Below are positions 35,490-45,701 of a stretch of DNA of 64,000 nucleotides, piece after piece. Every line of letters begins with the position of its first letter. The stretch's first letter is position 1. The translations under genes were made by a program, and so were the position numbers. Below the pieces are notes generated by a model that searched no databases, was not told where the DNA came from, and worked only from the letters and a program-made list of their open reading frames with translations. This DNA comes from CAUYUA01 sp963575675 (GTDB lineage: Bacteria; Pseudomonadota; Alphaproteobacteria; Azospirillales; Azospirillaceae), in contig CAUYUA010000011.1 of the NCBI GenBank assembly GCA_963575675.1, positions 12,062 through 76,061 of the forward strand. The letters are read 5' to 3'.

Positions 35490-38400
35490 TCAGCGTTTTT
35501 TTGACGACATCAGTAAGAAATCGGCGCCGGCATCGTACCCGGCAGAACTAATTGCGCCATAGTGAGGAGTCTGCGGCGTAGAGGCGGTGACATCTGCATG
35601 GATTTTTTTGAACATATCTTCACCAACAATGGACCCTTTTACTTGATTCAAATGGCTGGCCAAAGAACGCGCAAACGGAGAATTGCCTTCACCATCCATC
35701 ACCGGCTCATCGCCACCGGAAGACAAGGCCATGACACCACGCATTTCGATCAACTGCTCAAAATTCAAACCTTTCTTTTCGACTTGTTGTTCTTTGGTGA
35801 ACGAGCCGGAATAACAGCTATCAGAAATCAACAAGATGTTTTTAGCCGGAATTCTCCGCAACAATTTTCCAATATCTTTGGTTGAAATCCAATTTTTAGC
35901 GCTGGCTGTGGAGGCATCGATCGGAAGCCAATAACCAACTCCGGTCTTTTCGTTTTCATAACCATGCCCTGCGTAATATATGATAACCTGATCCAACTCT
36001 TCAACACTATTCTGAATATTACTGATTTGGTCGATCATTTTCTGCTTCGTTCCATTGGCCAGAACAATGGTTTCGAAACCCAGATGAGATTTTAGAGATT
36101 TGCTTATCAAATCAACATCGTTTAAGGGCGTATCGAGATTAGGAATGCCGTTTTGACTATAGGTGGAATTCGCAAAAAGAACCGCCAGACGCCGTTTTCC
36201 AAAAGCAGACACGCCGCCGCCGCCTCTCGATGGAGCAGGAATGCTTTCGCCGATGGCCAGTTCTTTGGTCTCAACCACACCATTTTCGTCAATCACCGCC
36301 ATTTTCAAAGTTTCCCCTGGCGGCAACGGCGGCACTCGCACAAAGAAACGACCATCATCGCCCACGAAAACCCATTTACCACTCACACGCACCTGTCGCC
36401 CGCCAGACCAATTGGGAATTCTCAATTGAATTTGGTTGGCCTCGGCTGCATGAAGCTCCAACCCGACGTCGTCGAGCCGCCCGACAATGCGCCCATTGCC
36501 GTCAACAATCGGAACCGATAGCGCGCCTCCGGGCATCGCGGCCAGTTGAGATGTTTGTTCCGCAACCCATCCTTCGATTCGACCGCGCACCACCATGCGT
36601 CCATCTTCAGCCCTTTCAACACGCACCGGCGATACCGTCAAACCACTTCCGGAACCGCTTTGTCCGCTTGATCGCCCCCCGACTCCACCATTCCCGCCAC
36701 CGTTCAGATTCCCACCGCTACCGGTCGACGCGGCGTTCGGATTGGCCTCTAATTCTTCCAGCGCCCCACTTAAAAGCTGTGTCTGAGACTCTTTATACAC
36801 TTTTTGATAAAGGGCAAGATATGTTTTTGTCGCCTCACCAGAAAGACCACCTGCTTCCAAAACTTGCTTAACGTCCGCATAAGAAAAACCAACCACGCCA
36901 CTGCTTACTTGCTGCAACAGAGAGCCAACAGCCTGCGCCGTAGCATTACTGCTCGACAACAATCCAGAAATTATGAGTTGCGTTGAAACCGAAGAAAATA
37001 CTGCTTTACGTTCGACATTCGACATATTGCTTTCTGTAGCCATAGACACAATATTTTCATGAACCGAGTTAGATGAAACGGATTGTTTCATCTTACTGAC
37101 CTCTTCCTGAACGACAACCTTCTGAGATAAATCAGAAAGTGACGACGAGGCGGGAGTGCTAAGATTCGCCGCCTCAACAGAGGAAGAAACACTGGAAGAA
37201 CTGATATCAGTCTTAGAAGACGTAGAAGCGGACTGGAACAGAGCGTCATGTAATGCAGAAGTCTCATCTCTTGATAGACTTGAAATATTGTCTAGATTTT
37301 GTTGGTCCAGCATACTGCTCAGAGTTTGTATGAATTGCTGCACATCTTCATTGTTGGTTAAATCATCCGTTACCCCTGAATCTCTGTGAACACTATAAAG
37401 GAAACCGCTACCGGAAGTTGGAACGCCATTTGGGCATCCCCAAAGATACGAACAACCATACAGCACAAAATCCGCCGAATGCGATAAATTCCTTATATCG
37501 TCATTAATTGGATCGACGGAGTAAACCAGCCACCGTCCAGAACCTGAAGTTTGAATTGGAACACCCGCAAGTGAATTATCCTGGAAAGAACCATTAACAC
37601 TAAGAATGGCGGTTCCTTCTCCCACAACAATCGTAGCGTTCTCACCTAAAACCAACGTTGACTCGCTTGAAGAAGAGTTATCACCGGAAATGATCGTCAA
37701 ATTACTGTTGTGAGTATTAATCTTTGAGTTAACCAAAACATTATGTCCGGCGCTGATAGTCAACGCGCCACCCAAACCAGAAAAACTTCCCAATAATTCA
37801 ATATCGGCATTATCACCTAAAGCATATAACGATCGACCTCCAGAGTACGCGACGGCCCCATTGAAAGTCATTCCGGCGTCTTCGGTCGTGATATCGCCGT
37901 CAAGAGTTAAAGTTTTAACAACATTTAAAATCACACCACGCAACAACGTAATGTTACTGCTATCATAGGAAGTGTAAAGCATATCAGCATCAAATGTGGT
38001 CCCAGCAGCCCGCACAAGATCACTGACAGATGGCGTTTTATCGGAGGCGTCAAGAACAGTTAATGCATCTAAAACAATATGTGTATTGGCTATGTTGTCT
38101 GCATTTCCAGGACTATACACGGCTCCTCTTGTTGTATTATCTCCAGTAATATAAGCCAGAGTTGCGGCTCCGCTTGCAAACGTGTTTGCATCCACGAAAC
38201 CAAAGAAAGCTCCATTCGCGCCCGTCAAAGCTTTGGTAACGACTTCACCATTAACCGCCAATGCGATTACTTCTCCAGGAGAGCGCGTCGGAATATCTCC
38301 GGCGAACACCTGAGGAGTTCCATTAAACATCCCACGAAGATAAGGGTAAGAAACTGCTCCCCCCGTGTTTGAATTGACAATAATCCCCCACGTATTAGAA

Positions 38401-40934
38401 ACATCCCAATTAACGCTATTTATTGTCGAGGGCGTCTTCAGCTCTTCCGTAGTGAATCCTTGACCTCCCTGACTCCCGCTTTGCCCGCTCGTGTCGGTGT
38501 TCCAAAAAGAGAGAACTACAGAACCGCTGTCTGTCTGTCCCACCAAACCGCCAACATTGCTTTCTCCCGAGACGGCGCCGATAGAATAAGATGTTGTTAC
38601 AGCTCCGCTATTGAGTCCAACCAAACCACCAACGCCATCCGTCCCGACAACATAACTCATTGAGTAAGAATTACGAATATTTCCACTATTATACCCCACC
38701 AGCCCCCCAACAATATTCGTTCCGGAGACTTTATTTTGAGAAAATGATTCCTGGATGGTTCCTCCAAGATTCTTTCCGACCAAACCGCCGACCTGCTCAA
38801 AACCCGAAACATTGTCCATAGCATAACTACGGAGTATCGAGCCGGTGTTCTTTCCAACCAAACCGCCTGCTGTCACTCCACTGACTGTATTGACATTTGA
38901 CACATCTCCCGACCTCACATAAACTCCATAGATTTCCCCAAGATTTATTCCAACCAAAGCTCCGACGTTGCTGCGTCCCTGAACATCAACTCCTTCAAAT
39001 TTTACGGATGATATGGCCGCAGCACTCGTGGTGTTTTGAAATAAACCAACATTCACCGCTCCTTGGTTCCCCGGATGAATGAACAAACCAGAAATCGTAT
39101 GGCCTAAACCAGTAAAACGCCCAGAAAAATCTCCAATCGGTGAAAACCCTTCATAACCGCTGCTCCCAGAATTCCATTGCCGTGTGTCGGAAGCATCGAT
39201 ATTGGCGTTAACGGCATAAAAACCGGAAGAGGCTACTGCTTGAAGCCCGGCAACATCATTAATGAGAGTGTATTGATTGCCGTTTATAGACAAATGACCG
39301 GAGCCCCCCATATGAACCGACGCACCGCTTCCAATAAAATTAAGACGACTGCCGGAGCCGGTGTTCAATTCAAGAGAGCCACTTCCGGCGCTGGTTAACC
39401 CAGCCTTAATATTGATGCCCTGGTCGGATGTAATCGTAAGAGTGTGACTGCTTCCCCACGATACGGAATTGGCGACGACGATATCGCCATCTCCCGCGCC
39501 GGTTGAACTTGAAATGGTGACGTTGTTGTCGTTCAGAGCGGAAACAAGAGCGGTGGGCGTCATATTCCCACCAGTGGTGGCGATCACGAAATTCTGAGGG
39601 TCCAACAACCAATGCCCCGTATGGCCCAAAGCCGCCGAAGTTTTAACCGAAGCATTGCCGATCGATAATCCCGTCACTCCGGACGTTTCAACAAACCCAC
39701 CATTCCCCCCCTGCGCCCCGCCATGCGCATTAATTCTTCCCAATACGTTTGCTGTTTTATCAGACCACAGCACAACCTTGCCGCCTTTGCCGAGATCAAC
39801 GGCGTCGGCGAGAATCGTCGCTCCAGTGTCCATAGAAACCAATGAAGCGTTGGAAGGCATAGGCTTGCGTGTGGGAGAAATCCCATAACGAACATAATCT
39901 TCCGCGCGAGCGCTTCCACCCTGGAATTCGCCGCCGACCAAAACCTCGCCACCGCCCACAGAACCGGAGACATCGACCCGCGCGCCCGAGTTCAAAGCAA
40001 TTCGATCTCCGGCAACATGAACAACGCCGCCCTTTTGCTCCGCGCCCCGCCCGGATGCGTCTAATGTCCCAGAAACCGCCACAGCGCCCTTATCGCCGCC
40101 GCTAAGAATAATTTCTCCATCCTTCTGATCAACCGAGCGCGCCTGCACCACACCGGAAACATTGATTACTTGATTAACGACATCTCGCGCTGCATTCGCC
40201 GTCAAATACACTCGACCGCCATCGGCAAAAATTCGACCTGTGTTATTCACCAACGCACTGATCGGCTTACCATCGCGCCCGATCACGCGCTGAGAAATTT
40301 TATGATCGATTGCCAGATTAATCTTCTGATCCCCATACAGATCAACGGTGAACATATTGCCGGAAGCGAGAGTCACTTCGCCCAAACGCGCCGTGATCAC
40401 TCCATGATTGGCGACACCCGGAGCCACAAACGCCGCCAGGCCGGCGTCGGCCACAGTAATTTGTCCTTGGTTTACGACGATTCCAGAGGGTTGCTGATCA
40501 CTTCGAAAAACATAGCGCCCCGCCATAAAATCTTCATTACGAATATCGTGAGTGGTCGCCAACAAACCAGCGACGTCGATCTGCGCTTGCGGGCCGAATA
40601 AAATGCCGTGAGAATTAATGATCCAAACCTGACCATTGGCGGTCAAACGCCCCATAATCTCCGACGGGGTGTCACCGACCACTCGATTCAGCGCAATTGA
40701 GGAGGAGGACGGCTGCAAGAACTGCGTGTGTTCTCCTTGCCGAATACTAAAGTCCTGCCAATTAATGATTGCCTTGCTGTCGCCTTGCTGAATCACTACT
40801 TTCCCGGGCTCATCCTGCCTGATCGTCACATTTCCCGTCACCACGACTGCGCCTCGGGGATTCGCATAGGCCGGACCTACCGCCAACAAGCTCAACGCCG
40901 TGGTCGCTTTCAGCCAAGAACGGAAACAAGACAT
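35490..40934 (-). CDS. Two-partner-secretion exoprotein (TpsA) with GLUG repeats and C-terminal caspase domain
   Basis: A 1814-residue protein. The start at 40934 has GAGGGAG upstream and gives a signal peptide (SWLKATTALSLLAVGPAYA). Residues ~25-300 form the haemagglutinin-type TPS secretion domain (VVVTGNVTIRQ, then INSHGILFG in place of NPNGI). A beta-helical region follows, with six GLUG motifs (such as VGGLVGYNSGNIRNSYS) at ~650-810, then a Ser-rich stretch (~1230-1280), a Gly-rich linker (~1400-1430), and a small domain with two IPNWSGG/PPLPPGE-type segments. From ~1580 comes a peptidase C14-like domain. Its His is H1657 in YYAGHGYE and its Cys is C1707 in LLISDSCYSG, 50 residues apart as in caspases and metacaspases. 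It is the second gene after its TpsB. Confidence 0.9.
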   Translation of the reverse strand: MSCFRSWLKATTALSLLAVGPAYANPRGAVVVTGNVTIRQDEPGKVVIQQGDSKAIINWQDFSIRQGEHTQFLQPSSSSIALNRVVGDTPSEIMGRLTANGQVWIINSHGILFGPQAQIDVAGLLATTHDIRNEDFMAGRYVFRSDQQPSGIVVNQGQITVADAGLAAFVAPGVANHGVITARLGEVTLASGNMFTVDLYGDQKINLAIDHKISQRVIGRDGKPISALVNNTGRIFADGGRVYLTANAARDVVNQVINVSGVVQARSVDQKDGEIILSGGDKGAVAVSGTLDASGRGAEQKGGVVHVAGDRIALNSGARVDVSGSVGGGEVLVGGEFQGGSARAEDYVRYGISPTRKPMPSNASLVSMDTGATILADAVDLGKGGKVVLWSDKTANVLGRINAHGGAQGGNGGFVETSGVTGLSIGNASVKTSAALGHTGHWLLDPQNFVIATTGGNMTPTALVSALNDNNVTISSSTGAGDGDIVVANSVSWGSSHTLTITSDQGINIKAGLTSAGSGSLELNTGSGSRLNFIGSGASVHMGGSGHLSINGNQYTLINDVAGLQAVASSGFYAVNANIDASDTRQWNSGSSGYEGFSPIGDFSGRFTGLGHTISGLFIHPGNQGAVNVGLFQNTTSAAAISSVKFEGVDVQGRSNVGALVGINLGEIYGVYVRSGDVSNVNTVSGVTAGGLVGKNTGSILRSYAMDNVSGFEQVGGLVGKNLGGTIQESFSQNKVSGTNIVGGLVGYNSGNIRNSYSMSYVVGTDGVGGLVGLNSGAVTTSYSIGAVSGESNVGGLVGQTDSGSVVLSFWNTDTSGQSGSQGGQGFTTEELKTPSTINSVNWDVSNTWGIIVNSNTGGAVSYPYLRGMFNGTPQVFAGDIPTRSPGEVIALAVNGEVVTKALTGANGAFFGFVDANTFASGAATLAYITGDNTTRGAVYSPGNADNIANTHIVLDALTVLDASDKTPSVSDLVRAAGTTFDADMLYTSYDSSNITLLRGVILNVVKTLTLDGDITTEDAGMTFNGAVAYSGGRSLYALGDNADIELLGSFSGLGGALTISAGHNVLVNSKINTHNSNLTIISGDNSSSSESTLVLGENATIVVGEGTAILSVNGSFQDNSLAGVPIQTSGSGRWLVYSVDPINDDIRNLSHSADFVLYGCSYLWGCPNGVPTSGSGFLYSVHRDSGVTDDLTNNEDVQQFIQTLSSMLDQQNLDNISSLSRDETSALHDALFQSASTSSKTDISSSSVSSSVEAANLSTPASSSLSDLSQKVVVQEEVSKMKQSVSSNSVHENIVSMATESNMSNVERKAVFSSVSTQLIISGLLSSSNATAQAVGSLLQQVSSGVVGFSYADVKQVLEAGGLSGEATKTYLALYQKVYKESQTQLLSGALEELEANPNAASTGSGGNLNGGGNGGVGGRSSGQSGSGSGLTVSPVRVERAEDGRMVVRGRIEGWVAEQTSQLAAMPGGALSVPIVDGNGRIVGRLDDVGLELHAAEANQIQLRIPNWSGGRQVRVSGKWVFVGDDGRFFVRVPPLPPGETLKMAVIDENGVVETKELAIGESIPAPSRGGGGVSAFGKRRLAVLFANSTYSQNGIPNLDTPLNDVDLISKSLKSHLGFETIVLANGTKQKMIDQISNIQNSVEELDQVIIYYAGHGYENEKTGVGYWLPIDASTASAKNWISTKDIGKLLRRIPAKNILLISDSCYSGSFTKEQQVEKKGLNFEQLIEMRGVMALSSGGDEPVMDGEGNSPFARSLASHLNQVKGSIVGEDMFKKIHADVTASTPQTPHYGAISSAGYDAGADFLLMSSKKR

Positions 40935-41061
40935 GACAAGCTCCCTCACCCACATAAAAATCAGGGACTAGCGCCGGACGGCTCTTAAGCGACAGAAACA
41001 GGGCCGCATGCTCTTTCGACTCTTTCCGTCCGGAGTCATCCAACAGACTCCAACGCCCTCT

Positions 41062-42882
41062 TTAGTAACGTGCGGTCAGTGAAAAAAATCCACGAGGTTC
41101 ACGATCGTTTGTCGCGCCGGTGCTCCGTAAAAACGGTTTGGCGATTTCCAGGTTGGCCGACAAGTAGTCCGTAAGACCGAAACGCACTCCCGCCCCAACC
41201 GAGGCCAAAGATTGACGCCCATGGCGAACTCCGTCTTCGTAGTTCCACACGGCGCCATAATCAGCAAAAACATAGAATTGGTTGTAGCGCAATTCGTCCA
41301 ACAAACCAAAATCCGGAGCATATTGACCTTCGAGACGCCATGCCCAACCTTTATCGCCCGTGATTTCCGAAGAATCGAAGGCTCGTCCATATTGCTTACC
41401 ACCAACACCGAACTCTTCAGAAGACAAGAGTTGATCACTACTATATTGCAAGTCTCCGCCAATCACAAATGAAAACTGTTCAGGAAGAGGTTGGTAGTGT
41501 TGCAGACGAACGGTGTACTTAGTGAAATCACTTATTCCACCAGCTCGCGATAAACTTTTCTCCCCTGTGCGCGTGGCGTTCAGAAAATCAAACCCGTGCG
41601 ACAAATTGACTTCGATCAGATTGTTGCCTTGCAGCACATCCGCAAAATCATAACTCAACTCGCCAGAAGCGATGCGCAAACGATCATCCGATAACTGAGA
41701 GTCGAAGCTGGTTGTGCGAGAATTACGCAAAGAAAACGCGCCCGTGAAACGCAAAGTCTCGGAACGCGTGCGTATAATCGGGTGCGAAACTGAAATACTT
41801 CCGGTTTCACCCTTGCTCAAAATTTTGAACTGACGAACATTGTCGCCAGGCTCCGACCAGTTGCGACGATACCCTAAGGATAAAGTAGTCCCTTCGACGC
41901 CAATCGGCTCGATATGATTGAGATCGATATAACGCAGCTCCTCAATCTGAGGCGTTACAATGCCGGTGAGCGTGGTCTTATCAAACAGACCGAACAGATT
42001 ATTACCCTCGACCATGGACTGTATCTGCGCCCGCCCCACCGACCGCGTGCCTCGATTGTCCACGGAAGTCATGGCGCCGAATGACTTCTCTTCAAGCGTA
42101 AGAATAACGTCGGAAGCGCCGGACACGCCCTCGGCCGGCTTCAACACCGACCGAACCGTCAAACCGGGCAAATCATTAGCCAACATGACATAGCGCTCCA
42201 ACGTATCGTTGCGCAGAGGTCGTTCGGCCTTTATTTTGTCGGCGTAGTCTTGCAACAGCCCTCTATGGTCAGTAACCTTTCCTTCAAAACTCACTGAGTT
42301 GACGTACCCTTCCAACACAGTCAACTGCACCACGCCATTGGTTATTTTCTGCGCCGGAATAACCACTTGAGACAAAACATAGCCGTCGTTGCGATATTTG
42401 TTGGTTAAGGCGTCACGCAATTGATAAATCTGCGCAAGACTAACTTTTTGTTCCAACAGAGACGCATAGAGGGGCTGAACGTCTTTCTGTTGATAAACGG
42501 TCATGCCATTGATGGCCACTCCCGTGAGCACAAAAAACACTTGCCCAGCTTGTTCAGGAGGAGGCGCTTGTTCCGGCGCCGGAAACTCAATCGCCGGTTG
42601 CGACTGAGGCGTTTTGGGTTGCTCGAAGCGCTGCTCAATGCGCCCGGGGTCCAATGACGGCGGAAGTTGCTGCGCCAAAGCCGAAGAGAGCGCAAAAGCC
42701 CCCACCACCCCGAAGACGCCCGCAGCCCTGAAGATAATCCCCCCAAAAACAACGCCGCAAAGCGTCATCATTCGCCGAATAGTCCGCCGAAATCCTTCAA
42801 AAACGCGAATCGGAAAAGACGTAAAAAAAGCCTCGCTTTTTTTACGTAAGGTTGGGGTCACAGCCCCCCACGATTTTTTCAT
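41062..42882 (-). CDS. Two-partner-secretion outer-membrane transporter (TpsB, FhaC/ShlB family)
   Basis: A ~606-residue Omp85-superfamily transporter that threads TpsA through the outer membrane. After an N-terminal hydrophobic signal segment (FRAAGVFGVVGAFALSSALA) come a Pro-rich plug-like region, two POTRA domains (VFFVLTGVAINGMTVY; LSQVVIPAQKITNGVVQL) and a 16-strand barrel. The F-x-D-x-G motif is FADYGAVWN and the protein ends in an aromatic residue (SLTARY). ATG 42882 is chosen; an internal ATG pair at 42771 would give a shorter signal peptide. TpsA begins 127 bases downstream. Confidence 0.92.
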   Translation of the reverse strand: MKKSWGAVTPTLRKKSEAFFTSFPIRVFEGFRRTIRRMMTLCGVVFGGIIFRAAGVFGVVGAFALSSALAQQLPPSLDPGRIEQRFEQPKTPQSQPAIEFPAPEQAPPPEQAGQVFFVLTGVAINGMTVYQQKDVQPLYASLLEQKVSLAQIYQLRDALTNKYRNDGYVLSQVVIPAQKITNGVVQLTVLEGYVNSVSFEGKVTDHRGLLQDYADKIKAERPLRNDTLERYVMLANDLPGLTVRSVLKPAEGVSGASDVILTLEEKSFGAMTSVDNRGTRSVGRAQIQSMVEGNNLFGLFDKTTLTGIVTPQIEELRYIDLNHIEPIGVEGTTLSLGYRRNWSEPGDNVRQFKILSKGETGSISVSHPIIRTRSETLRFTGAFSLRNSRTTSFDSQLSDDRLRIASGELSYDFADVLQGNNLIEVNLSHGFDFLNATRTGEKSLSRAGGISDFTKYTVRLQHYQPLPEQFSFVIGGDLQYSSDQLLSSEEFGVGGKQYGRAFDSSEITGDKGWAWRLEGQYAPDFGLLDELRYNQFYVFADYGAVWNYEDGVRHGRQSLASVGAGVRFGLTDYLSANLEIAKPFLRSTGATNDREPRGFFSLTARY

Positions 42883-42914
42883 CGAAGCCAACCTACCCAA
42901 CCAACGTCATTGGA

Positions 42915-44456
42915 TTACCGAAACCATAAGGCCACAACGGCCAACAACATCAACACAAAAGTCAGACGCAACAACCATAGATCGAAGCGACTGACTCGGC
43001 TGCGCGTTAGAACCGCCACGGTCTCTGGATGCAACCGCAAGCCGCTTCCGGTCATCATCTCCACTGTTTTTTCCATGCCGCGCACCACGGCAGGCAATCG
43101 ACGCGCCATGGTCAAAATTGAATCCAGCTCATCAACAACACGCGCTTCCGGCCCGCGATTTTCACGCATCCACGCTTCAATCAAAGGCCGCGCCAACTCC
43201 CACATGTTGATAGCAGGATTCAGCGTTCGCCCCACGCCTTCGGCGATCAACATACTTTTCTGCAACAAAAGCAGTTGGGGCTGCGTCTCCATTTCGAACT
43301 GCTCCGTCACAGTGAATAGCTGAGCCAACAGCTTCCCGACAGAGATTTCGTTCAAAGGTTTGTTCAACAGCGGCTCACCGATGGCGCGACAAGCCTGCGT
43401 GAATACGTCCAACGAGTGATGAGCCGGAACATACCCGGCCTGAAAATGCACTTTGGCGACTCGGCGGTAGTCTCCGGTTAAAAAACCGATCAGCATATCG
43501 GCCAAATAGGTGCGCGTGGCCCAATCCAGTCGTCCCATAATGCCGAAATCAACCGCTGCAATAGAGCCGTCGCTTTGCACAAACAAATTTCCGGGATGCA
43601 AGTCGGCGTGAAAGTAACCGTCACGAAACACCTGGTTGAAGAAAGTAGAAGCGGCATGCGCCATCACTCGATCCGGATCATATCCCATAGCGCGCATTTG
43701 CACGCCTTCGACCACTTTGATCCCGTGAATCCGCTCCAGAGTCAGCACGCGCTGAGCGGTCAGATCCCAGTTGACGCTCGGCACGCGGAACGTCTGATCG
43801 CCGATGAAATTGTGAGCCAGCTCCGAGGCGGCCGACGCCTCCATACGCAAGTCCATTTCCATGCAAGTGGTGCGATAGAACATATCGACCACTTCGCACA
43901 TCCGCAGACGACGCAACCCCGGCTGCAACCACAGAGCCAATTCGGCCAACCAAAAGAACAGCTCGACGTCGCGCCGAAACGTGTGCTCGATTCCCGGCCG
44001 CAAAACTTTGACCGCCACTTCTTCGCCTGCGGCGGTGACGGCGAAGTGAACTTGAGCGATCGAAGCGGCGGCAATCGATTTCTCATCGAAGGAGGAGTAA
44101 AGTGTTTCCAGTGGTCGCCCGAGTTCGCCTTCGATAATGGCGCGCACGTTTTCGAAAGGAAACGGCGGCAGCCGATCGCGCAGATCGGCGAGATCGGCTG
44201 CGATTTGCTCTCCGACCAAATCGGAACGGATCGATAGCGCTTGCCCGAGCTTAATGAAGGTCGGCCCCAGATCGGCGAGCGCCGCTGAAAGACGCCGACC
44301 AATGCGGTCAGGAACTGAACGTCGTGACAACAGACGAGCAATCAGCGCCAAACCGGGCGCAATATCGGCCAGCTCATCTGCAAACAGAGCGTTATACCGC
44401 CCCAACGTGCGCACAATGACGAACAAACGACCAAGATTGCGAAGGATTCGGATCAT
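42915..44456 (-). CDS. ubiB: Ubiquinone biosynthesis accessory kinase-like protein UbiB
   Basis: A 513-residue atypical kinase/ATPase of the ADCK/UbiB family needed for ubiquinone synthesis. The hallmark KxGQ motif lies in TFIKLGQALSIRSD, the Ala-rich loop replacing the Gly-rich loop is AAASIAQVH, and the catalytic region is HADLHPGNLF followed by VDFGIMG. Two hydrophobic segments close the C-terminus (LWLLRLTFVLMLLAVVALW). ATG 44456 (MIRILRNLGRL) fits homologues; the frame is open to 44582. It follows ubiE in the same direction. Confidence 0.94.
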   Translation of the reverse strand: MIRILRNLGRLFVIVRTLGRYNALFADELADIAPGLALIARLLSRRSVPDRIGRRLSAALADLGPTFIKLGQALSIRSDLVGEQIAADLADLRDRLPPFPFENVRAIIEGELGRPLETLYSSFDEKSIAAASIAQVHFAVTAAGEEVAVKVLRPGIEHTFRRDVELFFWLAELALWLQPGLRRLRMCEVVDMFYRTTCMEMDLRMEASAASELAHNFIGDQTFRVPSVNWDLTAQRVLTLERIHGIKVVEGVQMRAMGYDPDRVMAHAASTFFNQVFRDGYFHADLHPGNLFVQSDGSIAAVDFGIMGRLDWATRTYLADMLIGFLTGDYRRVAKVHFQAGYVPAHHSLDVFTQACRAIGEPLLNKPLNEISVGKLLAQLFTVTEQFEMETQPQLLLLQKSMLIAEGVGRTLNPAINMWELARPLIEAWMRENRGPEARVVDELDSILTMARRLPAVVRGMEKTVEMMTGSGLRLHPETVAVLTRSRVSRFDLWLLRLTFVLMLLAVVALWFR

Positions 44457-44640
44457 AAACCGGGTTCCAGAAAAAGCAGGATCCAGTCGGTGGAACGGCG
44501 AAGCCTTTCCCTTAAAGAAAGCGACGCCGCAACCGTTGAAGTCGACGCTCTCTCGGACCAACGTCCTTTTCAAAGGACGCAACCCGAAACGAGACGCAAC
44601 ACGAAGAGAAACGTATCATAAAGAAAGAAACAACGCGATT

Positions 44641-45480
44641 CTAAAGACGCCACCCGGAATGAATCGCAGCGATTCCGCCGGTGAGATTACGCCAACGCAC
44701 GCGCCCAAATCCTGCGGCGGCGATACGTTGCGCCAATGTTTCTTGATCAGGGAACCGACGAATGCTTTCCACCAAATAACGGTAAGAATCCGCATCGCCC
44801 GCCACCATGCGCCCCAAACGCGGCAGAGCCTGGAACGAATAAAAATCGTATATTTCACGCAGCACCGGAAAAACCACCCGGCTGAATTCCAAACAAAAGA
44901 AGCGCCCTCCCGGCTTCAACACCCGTCGCGCCTCCGCCAACGCCGCATCGATTCTCGTAACGTTTCGCAAACCGAACGCAATCGTGTAAACATCCACCGA
45001 CCGACTTTGCACCGGAAGCTGTTCTGCGTTGCCGACCAACCAATCAATACCCGTCGCCAATCCACGGTCGAACGCGCGATCGCGCCCCACGCGAACCATT
45101 GATTCGGTCAAATCGCACACAATCACAGGCCCACCGCCACGCTCCACAAACCGGAACGCGACATCGCCCGTGCCACCCGCCACATCCAGAAGCCTCATGT
45201 CGGCGCGCGGCGCCACCTGACGGATTAAAGAATCCTTCCATAGTCGATGAACGCCACCCGACATGAGATCGTTCATCAGATCATAGCGACCTGCAACCGA
45301 CTCAAAAACGCCTTGAACCATGCTTGCCTTGCTGTCCGGATCGATCGCCCGAAAGCCGAACCAGCGACTTTCAGGACCATCGCGCAAAGAAGACGGCGGT
45401 GGAGAAGAGGACGGCGAAGGAGGCGATGAAAAAGACGCCTCGCCGGACGATATGGAAGATTTGGAGGAAGTCTCGCTCAT
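44641..45480 (-). CDS. ubiE: Demethylmenaquinone/2-methoxy-benzoquinol C-methyltransferase
   Basis: A ~279-residue class I SAM methyltransferase that C-methylates the ubiquinone (and menaquinone) ring. VAGRYDLMNDLMSGGVHRLWK near residue 75, the SAM motif DVAGGTGDVAFRF, FGLRNVTRID and LEFSRV are the UbiE signatures. A Ser/Pro-rich N-terminal extension of ~50 residues is longer than usual. ATG 45480 was taken, upstream Met codons being less likely. With ubiB it forms a quinone synthesis pair that serves the respiratory sdh operon. Confidence 0.94.
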   Translation of the reverse strand: MSETSSKSSISSGEASFSSPPSPSSSPPPSSLRDGPESRWFGFRAIDPDSKASMVQGVFESVAGRYDLMNDLMSGGVHRLWKDSLIRQVAPRADMRLLDVAGGTGDVAFRFVERGGGPVIVCDLTESMVRVGRDRAFDRGLATGIDWLVGNAEQLPVQSRSVDVYTIAFGLRNVTRIDAALAEARRVLKPGGRFFCLEFSRVVFPVLREIYDFYSFQALPRLGRMVAGDADSYRYLVESIRRFPDQETLAQRIAAAGFGRVRWRNLTGGIAAIHSGWRL

Positions 45481-45701
45481 GATAGACACCATAGCGTTTC
45501 GCACGACAGTACGCCAGAGCTGATGCAAAATGCGGCATACATGTTCTAGCATCAAACAACACGAAAGAAAGCGGCGTCTCCGCCCTTCCCTCGCCGAACC
45601 CGCCTATCCGGTCTTCGGCGCACATTCAACCGCCATCATCTCCGACCATCGTCTCCAATCCAACCATCGTCTCCCACCATCTCAAAAAGGCGCATCTCGC
45701 C

